From positions 806,001 to 870,000 of the forward strand of contig VTFK01000111.1 of NCBI GenBank assembly GCA_009617715.1: 64,000 nt of DNA. The letters run 5' to 3'. The position numbers and the translations under genes were made by a program. This DNA comes from Plectrocnemia conspersa (lineage: Eukaryota > Arthropoda > Insecta > Trichoptera > Polycentropodidae). Numbering within the stretch: position 1 is the first letter of the stretch; each line of letters begins with the position of its first letter. Under the pieces are notes generated by a model. That model saw only the letters and a program-made list of their open reading frames with translations. It was not told the origin of the DNA and searched no databases. Positions 38,240 through 49,057 of this stretch are shown piece by piece.

Positions 38240-38560
38240 TGGTAAAGGATTCTGTTTCTCGAGTGCACACATAAATAGTTCCCTTCGCCGAGTTAGCAGT
38301 ATCTGCAAGCAGAAGCTTTTCTATGTGGGGTCGCTCGGCTTATCTGCATTTAAACTGCCGATCCTGCGGCACATCTACCTATAATTTAATCATAGTTTTA
38401 TGCAAATGCACCCGACGAAAAATGGCCAACGTGCGGGGTATTAAAAATGGGGTGTGGAGTGCAGATGACACAATTTCAAGGAGCGGGGGTGACTTATGAC
38501 ACCGAAAGGGAATCGATAAAGCTGTTGAGTCTGGAGAAAGTTTTTATGTATGTTTTAGTG
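38240..38560. other. GC-raised island with a POU octamer
   Basis: A perfect octamer 'atgcaaat' lies at 38400-38407, next to 'atttaatcata'. The remainder is mixed sequence without a good frame. Candidate developmental enhancer. Confidence 0.45.
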
Positions 38561-39246
38561 TTCAGATACATCCGATAGTTTTCGATTAAACCAATATCTA
38601 ATATAGAATAGAGCAATAAGTTTTCGATTAAGCGTTGAAGAGGCTCTTCTTTATCAAGCGGAACGTATGTCACTATGATATGCTAGCTCGTAGCATCTTC
38701 TGAAAACGATCCTTGATGTTAAAAATGATTAAGAAGGTCCTAATATATTTACAAGAGCAACTATGAATCGTATCCTAGTGTCTTTCTATTGAAGCGTTAT
38801 GTTGTAACTCTAAACATTTTAAACGCTGTTTGTCTAATGAAATATGGGTGATATCCATTTTCATCTCCATGCTATGGTGCTCTAAAGATTCGCAATTGCG
38901 TCTTTTATTCTTCAATTTCAGTACTTCAGCTTCATTTAAAGATGTTTTTGGCGATGGCTATGAGGAGTTGGAATAATGTATGTAGGATTGTGCAAATGTT
39001 TTTTTGCCGTATCTCACCTTTTTATTAATATAATTATATATTTCATATGCATGTTTAATTAGAATAGGTGTGTTAAAATATTTTTTTAAATAAGATCATC
39101 ATGACGCATTGGGAAAATCTATAAAGTAATCATGTTTATATATGTAATATTTTTTCTCAGATTTATTTACTTATTTATATAATCAATTTCCTCAGATCAT
39201 TCTTAAATTATAATACAAAAACTACAACTGATTTCTTAACAATTTG
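38561..39246. other. AT-rich spacer
   Basis: At 39098-39116 'atcatgacgcattgggaaaa' lacks its last base but matches the inverse of the palindrome at 48339-48369. Otherwise nothing is seen. Confidence 0.5.
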
Positions 39247-39302
39247 AGCGGTATCGCCGTACATGTATGGTGGGCGATCTTTTACTGTGTTTAGGTAGCC
39301 CA
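39247..39302 (-). repeat. Second copy of the ACATGT-palindrome repeat
   Basis: Reverse complement of the 15251-15305 type, sharing the 'tacatgtacgg' core and the flanking 'ctacct.aaacacagtaaaa'. No mariner relic is seen beside this copy. Confidence 0.6.
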
Positions 39303-39634
39303 TACAGTTACATATTTACATATATAACTAAAAAAATAAAAAAAAAAAATATTTTATTTATATATCATTTTTATTAAAAAAAATTGAAAAGTACGTAACA
39401 AAAAATATTTTATATTAATTTAATAAAAAATATTGAGAGCCTCTGTATTGATATAAAAAAAATCCACAATACCGAAAAATATGTATTATTATTAAACTAA
39501 TACAAAAAAATAGTAAAATGAATCATTAAAAATTCAATATAAAATGATAATAAATTATAAAGCTCGTAAAATTCCTCCCAGATGTATATTATTCAATTAA
39601 AAAATGTGTATAAATTTACTCAATACTCATTAAA

Positions 39635-39660
39635 AGCTTTCTAATTGTAATTAGAAAGCT
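39635..39660. repeat. Perfect 12-bp inverted repeat
   Basis: 'agctttctaatt' and 'aattagaaagct' are separated by two bases. No coding or known site is recognised. Confidence 0.8.
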
Positions 39661-39754
39661 ATTTTGAATGTCACCTGATTTACGTTTTATTTATTTGTCG
39701 AAAAATAAATATTTTTCATAACTTGTACTGATATATGAGGTATATAATATTTAA

Positions 39755-39842
39755 GGGCAGAATAGCGTATAGTCAGTAACGTCTCTGAGGTTGCGGGTTC
39801 GAGCCTCGGCAGCGGCACTCGAATTTTTATTTAAAAAAACAA
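39755..39842 (+). repeat. tRNA-derived SINE head
   Basis: B box 'ggttcgagcc' at 39796-39805 is exact, and 'tagcgtatagtcagtaacg' about 30 nt upstream is A-box-like. The T stem and acceptor do not pair as in a working tRNA. A T- and A-rich tail follows. Confidence 0.6.
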
Positions 39843-39873
39843 TGCGCTATGATTAATAAATCGGCCCCAACTA

Positions 39874-39946
39874 CAGTGACATCTATTAGTTATAAATTAT
39901 ATTACACATAATAATTTATAATTATTAATTAATATAGATGTCACTG
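39874..39946. mobile_element. 73-bp miniature inverted-repeat element
   Basis: The ends 'cagtgacatctat' and 'atagatgtcactg' are exact inverses, and the interior is A/T-rich and loosely palindromic. Single ends of the same type ('agtgacatcta') occur at about 48256 and, inverted, at about 16425. Confidence 0.65.
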
Positions 39947-39982
39947 ATTCTTAGACTAATACTTACTGATAGACTTACTCAA

Positions 39983-40060
39983 TTGGTACAGATTTACCCC
40001 GTTGTAACTCATTGGGCTTATGCCTGTCAAGTTACAACGGAAGATTTAATAAAATAAATA
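39983..40060 (+). repeat. Stem-loop repeat, 10-bp stem and 22-nt loop (copy 1)
   Basis: 'ccgttgtaac' (39999-40008) pairs exactly with 'gttacaacgg' (40031-40040). The loop reads 'tcattgggcttatgcctgtc'+aa. It is preceded by 'ttggtacagattta' and followed by 'aagatttaataaaataaata'. Copies with the same order lie at 42098-42175 and 54744-54802 (minus). Confidence 0.75.
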
Positions 40061-41204
40061 ATATAAAATGTGTAGTTTGTGTGACGCATTTTGTCAAACC
40101 AAACGGCATTGCAAATATTATGCATTAAATGTTGCGTTAAGATGCAGTGAAGTAGTCCAAATGCTTAGGAAAGCTAAATTCACAATTTAAATGGATTTTA
40201 AATAGTACAAACGTTCATAAAAAGGTTCTGAAAACGGCAAAAATAATAAGTAAGACATGTTTTTTTAATTTAGTCTTTTTACGGAAATCTTTTTACGGAA
40301 ATTGGACAAAAACGACTGTGTCGTGATGTCGCACATATGACTCAACCATTGAAAAAATAATAATAATATTTCCGAATAAGTTAAAGACTAAACCAAGTAT
40401 TACATTCCATAAATATATTGTGACATATAATGTAATATGCCTTAAACATACAATATAATGATTTAAAAATAATTATGCAATATTCTTATCTAATAGATAA
40501 AAATATTGATTATCTTGCAAGTAAATTAACCTGTTATTTACTTTCTTCAAATCATATTTTTGTGCATTTCTTATACCTGTGACGTCATTTCAAAGCTTTG
40601 CTCAAAGTCATATACTAAATTGACTTAATAAAATCGCATATCGCAAGATCGAAAACGGCATTGTGTTCGTGAAATGATGTTAAATATGAAACAAGATCAT
40701 GAACGCGATAAACATGTCTGCAACACGATTGCTATAGTGATATCGCTGCAATTAGTATTATTGCGAGAGTGTCGCATGATAGATGGGTGTCGTTGATAAA
40801 TATAAAAAAATACTATGAATTCTTCTTGACAAATAGCATAGAAGCAGGCGATGAAATTTCTCTCAGGTGGAGCACGTCAATAGATCTAAGCTTTAAAATC
40901 AATACTCCAGGTACATTATTTCAGCCTTTTCCATGGAGGAAGGGATGCGAACATTGAGCATTCAGTGATATTTTTTTAATATGACCGAAATTCACAGAAT
41001 TCGTTCGTTGAATGAAATAAAATGTTGGAAAGGCTAGCTTATCTCAAAAACAGTAGTGCATTTGACGTCCCTGCGAAACTCAACATATATTCAACTTCAT
41101 AACTATACAAAGTTTATATAAAAAATCACAACATTTAAGCGCGTATGTGTCATTCAAATAAACGGAATTTTAAACGTGTTTTTGTGCGTTCATTTGTTTT
41201 TTTA
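40061..41204. other. AT-rich spacer
   Basis: A modestly mixed segment at 40730-40960 carries a 62-codon plus frame I cannot place. It may be Helitron sequence upstream of the 3' end at 41.2 kb. Confidence 0.45.
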
Positions 41205-41256
41205 AATTACTATTATACCAAAGTTTTCCCCGTGCAAAGCCCGGTGACACAGCTAG
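41205..41256 (+). mobile_element. Helitron-like 3' terminus
   Basis: A 'ccccgtgcaaagcccgg' weak hairpin is followed by 'tgacacag' and terminal CTAG (41253-41256), then T. A short GC hairpin, terminal CTRR and insertion before T are the usual Helitron 3' features. It lies on the same strand as the helicase relic about 5 kb upstream, but continuity between them is not shown. Confidence 0.5.
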
Positions 41257-41319
41257 TTTTATATAAATAAAGCCGAAAAGTAACGTTGAACAATTTTACA
41301 TAGTACGTATTGCAAAATA

Positions 41320-41660
41320 CGCGTGCACCTGAAAGTTTCGGGGCCCAAAGTTTTAAGCCTCTGGTTTTGCGGCCTCTCAGCTGTGAGCAGTGCCAATACA
41401 CATACATACACGTGTATTATGGTAAACTTTGCCTTTATGACTGAATTTATTTTATATACATAATGTATAAAACGAAAATTACCAAAGGGTCGCCGCCTGC
41501 CCGGAGCCGTTTTTAAACGAGTTTAATAATTTTGCGTTTTAAAAATAAATACGTCGGACGTCGTTAGGTCTTCACTCCCCTTTTGATGGGCCGCTTGTAA
41601 AGTTGGCACCACTGCGCGGAGTAAACAGCTTTAAGATGGCCGCCCATTCATAAAATTTAT
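41320..41660. other. GC-raised island, candidate non-coding element
   Basis: Mixed sequence. The 3' part (41550-41660) is especially balanced and contains 'aagatggccgcccattcata'. No frame crosses it fully. Confidence 0.45.
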
Positions 41661-42097
41661 AGTTTTGGTAATGTAATATTTATTTATTGACAAATAAGCT
41701 CATAATATAATGCAGTGTTTTGATATTTACTACAATTTTTAAGCCTAATTTAAAAAATGTACTGTAATTTATTTTAATGGTAATAATAAATGACGTTACT
41801 CCATACCGAGCAAGCATATAATTTGTATAATATTTTATATTGGGCTAGGTTTTAAAATATATTTAATAAATTTGAGAGCCATGTTTTGACCGCTAGATTT
41901 TTATTTTTTAATCAAAACTTGTCTACTTGAAAATTTATTTATATTTTCAAAAGTTTTCTGTGGTTTATTTGCAATTAGTTTAATACAGTTATGTTACCAG
42001 CGTATTTAATATTTTTTTCATTACATTTGTATACAAATTAAAATACTTTCCAGCGAACTCTAGCTGGAATTTTACGCATTATTTAGAGAGGCATTAT
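41661..42097. other. AT-rich spacer
   Basis: No feature seen. Confidence 0.5.
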
Positions 42098-42175
42098 TTG
42101 GTACAGATTTACCCGTTGTAACGCATTTGGCTTACGCCTGTCAGGTTACAACGGAAGATTTAATAAAAATAAATA
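42098..42175 (+). repeat. Stem-loop repeat (copy 2)
   Basis: The stem 'ccgttgtaac' (42113-42122) pairs exactly with 'gttacaacgg' (42145-42154) around a 22-nt loop 'gcatttggcttacgcctgtc'+ag. The same 5' 'ttggtacagattta' and 3' 'aagatttaataaaa' flanks are present. Confidence 0.75.
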
Positions 42176-42448
42176 AATAAATATAAGGGTTTAACAGTCT
42201 GTTTTTAATGCAAAAATGTGGAATAAATTTAATTTATACGATTTCATAAGATATAAAATATAGAAATACATAATAAGCCAAATATTATTTTACTATCTGA
42301 AAATTGAATTACTCCTTCGGGTTTCAATAATATTTTATTTTATTAAAATGAAAAATTATTCACTTTATAACCCTTAAAATTATTTTAATTTTAATATCTA
42401 GAAAACATACATGTGTAATTTTAAATTAACAAGTTTTTCTTCAATATT

Positions 42449-42628
42449 ACTTGGAAAAAAATATTATTTTTATAAATTCTGATTTTCAAGGGTCAGCATA
42501 TTTTTTTCTGTTCTAGCTGCTTTTTAATTATTTTTAAGAAAATATTTTAATTAAACAATATTCAGAAAGAAATCTGATCCATATATTTTGCATGTAGCTA
42601 TAGAGAGTGTCATTCAAAAAGAAAAAAA
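42449..42628 (-). repeat. LINE fragment, copy of the region beside the 45-kb relic
   Basis: About 180 bp is clearly similar to 45447-45642 with the same block order ('aatattatttttataaattc', 'gcatatttttttctgtt', 'agctgctttttaatta', 'aatctgatcc', 'catgtagctatagag'). In the 45-kb copy this sequence lies immediately upstream of reverse transcriptase, hence the minus assignment. Confidence 0.6.
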
Positions 42629-42949
42629 ATATATATAAAATATTATGCTGTAATAGTATTATAATACTATTATTTTAATTACTAAATATGAATTATTAGT
42701 ATTATAATATATACATAAGATTTTTTTTCAATTGCCATTTTATAATTTGTATATATTATTCTTCTTTAAAGCAATATTCTTAATGCAATTATAAATTATT
42801 AAATTATTTCTATTTAATACCATTAGATTTAGTACACTCAATACAGATTTAAAATATTTTTTTAGTGAGTTAAAATCCCGTTATAGTCATCATAAAAATG
42901 TTTCGCACAGAAAATTGGATTATTAACTCTTCTGAAGGTGTTATGAAGT

Positions 42950-43340
42950 AATTTCAACCGTTATCTGAGCAATTTAATTTCGCTGTAAATTTGCTCCAAA
43001 CTGCAACTGTGCAACTCTCCAAAAGCAGATTGTCTACCGGAAAAGCTCCAGATCTCGACCGAGTAATCTCCGAGGACAAAAGAGGGTGAGCTTTTTTTTC
43101 GACCGGAATGGGGTGACTTTCACCCACACCGCCACCCGTCCCACTCCTTCCAAAACTAATTCGGGCAAAATTTGCTATCCAATTTCGCCGTTTCACTGGC
43201 CCCGCCCGTCACTGAATTTAGAAATTCATTAAGGTAATGTCTGTCACGGCTTGTTATAATTCGATCTTGGCAGAGAAGCCCTTGGCAGAAAACTTTCACC
43301 GTATGACAGAATATAATACATGGATTACGCGTACTACATA
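42950..43340. other. GC-raised island, candidate non-coding element
   Basis: Mixed sequence with a C-rich segment at about 43120-43150. Two overlapping minus frames are open (42954-43196, 43156-43347) without family resemblance. Confidence 0.45.
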
Positions 43341-43559
43341 TAAACAACCTACATAAGTTCTGTTTTATTATAATGCATAATATTAAATTATTGAACCAAA
43401 TTTACTACTTATTTTATTCAGAAAATCTCCAGACTTTTATATACCAAAAGATACCTATATCTGTATATGTCGTATTTATGTGTATCCAAGACTTTCTCCC
43501 CGGCATCCATTCTTATTCATTTATTCTCCTTCTTTTATTTCTCTCGTTTGTATTAAAAA

Positions 43560-43870
43560 TGACGTGTCCGCCGCAGAGCTTTTTCCCAAAAACTTTGACG
43601 TCACTCTCTCAAAAAGAGAAAGAGAGATCGAGAAGGGTTGGTGGCTCATTTTAATTATTAGCGAGCGAAAGAGGATCGATGGCGCCAAGATCGCGTGCGA
43701 ATAAAGAGACGTCACCCCCATAAGCCGGGACGTCCCGGGACGCGGGACAGTGCGTCCCGGTGCAAGAGTGATGAGAGCGGCAGCCGGGCCTAATGCTCGG
43801 TCATTTGTTACACAATTCGTGACCCCCAAATGGTCGTGTTATTTCGTTTTCTCCGGTCATAACATACATT
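43560..43870. other. GC-raised island with CRE and GC palindromes
   Basis: 'tgacgtca' at 43596-43603 is a full CRE. 'ccgggacgtcccgg' at 43725-43738 is a perfect 14-bp palindrome overlapping 'tcccggga', with two further 'gggac'/'gtcccgg' half sites by 43760. The 102-codon minus frame is not recognised. Candidate regulatory element. Confidence 0.5.
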
Positions 43871-45184
43871 CAGATAGACGGGGATTTTTCACGCGTGTTC
43901 TTATATGATTTATCTTATAGGGATGTTGGATAAACAAACGTTATCATGGATGAAATATTGAATGAACGGATTATTATCACTGTATTAATTTGTGTATTGC
44001 AGCAAATTTGATACAATTTTTATGCTAATCTAACTACCCATTAAAAGTACTTCTTAGCTATATTTTCTTAATTATTCGATTTAAATATAAAAATTTAGCT
44101 AAGACTCAAACCAGCGTCACGTACAAATTATCTCTAATATTCAGAGAATTTAATGCATACAATTGATTTTTAAATATATGTTTTCAATTATTGCTTTAAA
44201 TTTGTATTAAAATAAAGCTTTTTTTTTAATTTTAATATAATGTGATATTCATAATATAATATATTAAAAAAATTTAAATATAATCTAATAATAAAAGTAT
44301 TATCAATCTACTTCTGATAAAAATATAATATTAATTTAATTTTAATTTTTTAAATAATTATGAATTTTATTAAAAGATTTTCATGATGTAGTAATTATTA
44401 GTTTCAATTTTTTGATAGCTCCAAAAATTATTTAATATGACTTTATTTAAATAAATCGATCTAAGATATAAAAAACTATTATTTTGACTTATACTTTCAA
44501 TTCCACGAGCTTTATATATGTTATTATTTAATGCTTTTGCCAACTAAACTGAATTAAAATTGTAACAAAAAATCAGTAATATATTAGTTCTAGTAATTAT
44601 ATGAAGCAGACCCCCCAATAACACGGTAAATTGGAAACGGTCTAATAACATATGTCTGTTATTACAATAATTAATGCTTTTAAATAGCAATTCAACGAAA
44701 ATAAACCTAAATATTAATTTAAGTGATATTCAACAACCACAAAAAAACGATTTTTAATAACTATTTAATTCTTTTAAAATACTCTCACAGTAAAATTATG
44801 CTTTTGATTAATAGTAATGTTTACATCTGCTTTAGATTCAATAAATTTTATATATATAATATATGTACAAACATTAATAAATCTTATAAAAAAAATTTAC
44901 CATCCGTTATTTTTGCAAAATTTAAAATTTTTATTTTTCTATGTTTTATTTAACAAAGGTGTTTTTTTGCGCAACTTGAAAATTATAAATGTACGGTTTA
45001 AGTCTTTGATATGTTTGTACTATATTTAATGCTTAAACTACATTATTTTAAACCTTAAAAACGCATGATTATATTGAACGCGAAAACGCGTGAACGGACG
45101 ATAATGTGTTAAGATTTTAATTTTCACCTTTAAATTCTGATTTATTTTTTATTTCGTTACTATTTATATTAAATGATCAATTCA
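43871..45184. other. AT-rich spacer
   Basis: Strongly A/T-rich. The plus frames at 44723-45029 are Ile/Lys/Phe-rich and not called. Confidence 0.55.
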
Positions 45185-45642
45185 TCTTATTTTTCCGGTG
45201 TCATGCCCGATTGCCGTGTCATCAGCATAACGATTATTGTTAATTGTCTCCCCGCCGATTTGTACTATTTTTTTGTTCCTGAAGTGCTTCTTTGAATATG
45301 GCTTTAGAGTAAAAATTGAAAAAAGTAGCAGAAAGAAAACATTTCTGTCTGATTTCTCTCTGTATTGTAATATTTTCGGTTTAATCTCCCTCAATGTTTA
45401 TTACAGATCTTTAAAAATATCTTTGTCATCTAGCGTGCAAGATATCACGTGGAAAAAATATTATTTTTATAAATTCTGCTTTTCATTAGTCCGCATATTT
45501 TTTTCTGTTCCAGCTGCTTTTTAATTACTTTTAAAAAAATATTTTAAAAAGCGAAATTTTTTCTTGAGTTAAATAGCAGTATTCAGAATGAAATCTGATC
45601 CGTGTATTTTCATGTAGCTATAGAGATTGTCATTTAAAAAGC
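45185..45642 (-). pseudogene. Non-LTR (LINE) reverse transcriptase fragment
   Basis: The minus strand reads 'LDDKDIFKDL' (ending about 45405), then 'RSVINIEGD', then 'IRQKCFLSATFFNFYSKAIF' followed by 'KEALQEQ', then after a frameshift 'IGGETINNNRYADDTA' with YADD at 45218-45229. This matches the RT order LDxKD..., (G)VRQGCVLSPLLFNLYSE.IF.EAL, and INN.RYADDT with its catalytic Asp pair. A stop and a frameshift disable it. Segment 45447-45642 is the upstream part, duplicated at 42.4-42.6 kb. The clade is not assigned. Confidence 0.8.
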
Positions 45643-46959
45643 TTGCAGTTAAAGATAAAAATATTTCCAAGATTTTTTTTAATGTTTAAGCAAAAAAATC
45701 TCTATACTATTTTAAACAAAAAAAAAAAAAACAATAAAATATACTCTTAGATAGTCAAGTGACTTTTGGCTCAATTTTAGTTGAAAAAAATATATTGTAT
45801 ACTCATAATCAATCTTAACTCTTAAATGCATGATTTTTCAAAATTAAAAAATAAAAATATTTTTATATTAAATTAGGCTGAAAATGGTGGCAAAAATAAT
45901 TAAAAAATATTTAGGCTTATTTGTGGATTATATTTATAAAAAAAATGCTTGTCGTAAATATGCAACATCATGAAAAATATTAAAATTAAAAATATACAAA
46001 TAATATTTACAAGTGAAAATTCTTAAAGCAATTTTTCTTCTTATTAAAATATAAGACCACATCACATTTTTCACACATTGCATGTGATATTCCATTGTAT
46101 TTCGGCATTTTGCATCTGTTCCTCTTGGTCAATATGGGCCAGTGTCTACAACTGCATGTTTTGTTTATTTTATGCAACTATTACAAAAAATATAAATCAA
46201 AAATAAATAAACAATGGTATACTAACCTTTTTGGAGTATATAAATTAATTTTATTTCGTTTCATATCTACTAGCACTAATAAAAACAAATGTTTAAATTC
46301 CCAAAAATGTGACACATCTGCACCCAATGATTTTTTTAAATGGCATTATCACGCGTACAGAGACATCTATCGGAATAATTTGAAAACACAATGGCTCGGC
46401 GTTTGTTACACATAAATAACACTATGCAATTGAGTTACTTTATTGAACATAGATTGAGTTATATGCGCTTAAATAAGCTGTTGCAGATTTGCAATACCAT
46501 GCATTTAAGGGTTAAACTTAACTATAAGAAATATTGTGCTATAATAGAAAACCCTATTATTTTAATTATTGAATATGATTGCTTTTAATACAGATCTTTA
46601 AAAAGTCTGTCATCTAGCCCGATATAATTTAAGATTATCATATTGTTTAATAAATTCTGTATGAACTTAAGAATATATAAAACACAATTTAATGCTATAA
46701 ATTACACGAGTAAGTCATCTACTTTTATTGACGTTAAAAATTGCTTTTAAAAATAATTTTCAACAGAGCTAAATTTTACTTCTGCTATGATGCTACTTTT
46801 TGTTCATATTCTGAATATTTTTGATACAACAGTAAGCAAATATTGTCTCTATGAGTGTACAAAATTTATTAGAACGTCGAAAGATAAAATATTATTTTAA
46901 CGATTTCACTCCGCTACAACATCTTTCAGATTGATCGTTCGTGTAAATAATTATAAGTG
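45643..46959. other. AT-rich spacer with a LINE scrap
   Basis: At 46590-46619 the sequence repeats the 'LDD..FKDL' segment of the 45-kb LINE (minus). The plus frame 46095-46415 (106 codons) is not recognised and may be the antisense of LINE sequence. Confidence 0.45.
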
Positions 46960-47370
46960 TACTTTACCGAGAGTCCACTGCTTGAAAAACACATTCGTAA
47001 CACTTGGCAAGCTAAAGATATAAAAATCGTACAAAAATGAATTTTGCACTCATTGACAGGCGACAGAAGACGGAAAATCATCGCTGACAAATGTCAAGTG
47101 ACGGCTGAATGATGGATGAATCTTTGGAAGGTTATTTCCGCAGAACAGAAGTGCCGAACGACAATCGAACTGAGTCATTACATACGCTACTTCTTATTCT
47201 CCTTTTGTTTAGATTCTCTCGATTTTTTCCGCTTATAAAAAAATACACGTTCTTCTTTTTACCACTATTCTTTCGGCTCTTTTCAAACGCCTCGTTCTCA
47301 TTCATAATGGCCGCTCGGTGACTATTAATTGACGATAACAGCTGCGACTACCGTTCCGAAATACTTTTAC
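46960..47370. other. GC-raised island, candidate non-coding element
   Basis: Segment 47050-47110 carries repeated TGACAG/CTGACA-type motifs ('ttgacaggcgacag', 'gctgacaaatgtca'), the sequence class bound by Meis/Homothorax proteins. The plus frame 47109-47321 turns hydrophobic and is not called. Confidence 0.4.
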
Positions 47371-47589
47371 CTCTCGTTTTCTGACATTATTGAACTTATA
47401 ATTAAATAATTTATTTCATGACACTGAAAGATATTTTGTACATCTAAAGGAATAGGTTCTTGTCTGAAAGTATCGCACTGTATATAATAACCAGTTTTTA
47501 TTTAAGTATATATATACATTCATATATTTACTAAATACATACAATCTAAAAATTAAAGCATATATTTAATCCGAATGGCTAAAATTTAG

Positions 47590-47900
47590 CAATGAAATGT
47601 ATAGATCATTTTAATACAAATAAGATGGCGGCTGGCAACGCGCGATGGAGCTAATTAATATAACGCCTCGGGCTGTCGAAGTCACGAATAAAAAAGGTCA
47701 GGAGGCGGACGAAATAAGTCAGGGCATATCCAACATAAGATAAATTATTAAATATTATGAAATGTCCGCGATGAAAAATTATGCTATCTGTCGTGAAGGG
47801 GTCGCCGAAAACGAATTATGCCTTTCGAGACGGATCAAACGACTCCACCGACAGACGTTTCCAAATTAATAATATTTATATTTATTATGGAACGTATATG
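47590..47900. other. GC-raised island, candidate non-coding element
   Basis: Balanced sequence starting at 'aagatggcggctggcaacg' with no frame of note. Confidence 0.45.
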
Positions 47901-48338
47901 TGAGAGCATAAGTCAGTGATCGTAAACAGTCGAATACCGTATCTATTCAATGATATAATTTTCTATGAATTCTTTATTGTTGGATATTAATATATAAATT
48001 AGAGCAGCGTTTTTGAACATAATTTGTTGCTGGAAATTATGATTCCTATAGTTTTTCAATCATCTTTAATCGAAAAACCATACATATTTATACCTACATA
48101 AATGACTTGCAATTTATTTTTGTTTTCAGACAAATTTTTATTAAATTTTACCTGAAATTTACCTCTCTTTGTTACTATTTTGTTAAAACAGGACAGACCC
48201 AATGCGTTACAACGGAGTAAACACAATCAGAATAAATAGTGAGAGTCCGTAAATTAGTGACATCTACTTTATTAATTATAAATGCATAACCTAGCTCGAT
48301 TTATTTTATTTTATTTATTTTTAGTTACGAATCTGATT
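47901..48338. other. AT-rich spacer with a decayed stem-loop copy
   Basis: 48190-48215 reads 'ggacagacccaatgcgttac'+aacgg, the inverse of the stem-loop repeat core, but the partner arm is lost. Confidence 0.5.
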
Positions 48339-48369
48339 ATCATGACAGGTTTTCCCAATGCGTCATGAT
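48339..48369. repeat. Short palindrome with CGCATTGGG core
   Basis: 'atcatgac' (48339-48346) pairs exactly with 'gtcatgat' (48362-48369) around 15 nt containing 'ttttcccaatgc'. A relative without its second arm lies near 39098. The loop recalls the stem-loop repeats at 40.0 and 42.1 kb although the stem differs. Confidence 0.6.
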
Positions 48370-48510
48370 TTTTTTTTTTTATTATTAATCACTATATTCA
48401 TCCGTAAAATTAGGAAAATATAAGTCAACCCCATATATGATAATAGATCGGATTTGTAATTATATATTAGTTTTTAATTCGATAGAAATTGAAAAACACA
48501 GGTTTATATG

Positions 48511-48572
48511 TGGTATGAAGCCAGGTCTTTCAGGTATTAGTGTCCGACTTATACCACTGGTATATCGTGGTA
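48511..48572 (-). repeat. tRNA-derived SINE head
   Basis: The minus strand reads 'gatataccagtggtataagt'+cgg (A-box-like), then 'acactaatacctgaaagacc', then 'tggcttc' in B-box position. Related to 27085-27148. Confidence 0.6.
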
Positions 48573-48641
48573 ATTATATTAGTATGATGTTACTAGCTGA
48601 AAATAATTAAATTTACCCATTAGCTTAAAATAAAATACCGA

Positions 48642-49057
48642 GCAGTTTCATGACGCTAGAGCTCACCGTACGAGAGTTTTTGGTGTTTTAGTTAACAGTT
48701 CTGAATCATTTTTTTACTATTCTTAATACTTTTGGTTAGTTTATATGTTTTTAACTTGCTTTGTACCAATTTTTTTTAATAAGATTAAAATTAATATTAC
48801 TAAAAATATAATATTTTAATAGTAATAAAAAAAATATCTACTGATAACAGAAAAGTACTAAAAAAATCAAATTATGTTATAATACTACATTCTATAAAAT
48901 ATATTAATATCAAAGTCAGCAGATTTCATAACGCTAAAATTCTCCTTACATTTTTGCTATTTCTTTAAAAATAATAGCATAAAAAAACATTATTTATTTT
49001 TACTGCATACTTGGCAGATTTCATGACGCCAGATCTCACCGTACGAGAGTTTTTGCT
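48642..49057. repeat. Three direct copies of a short repeat
   Basis: 'gcag.tttcatgacgc.aga' followed by 'ctcaccgtacgagagttttt' occurs at 48642-48684 and 49013-49057, with a diverged copy at 48917-48958. I do not recognise the family. Confidence 0.6.

Noticed and set aside
39755..39842. Functional tRNA gene
   Set aside because: B box is exact but the T stem and acceptor stem cannot pair.
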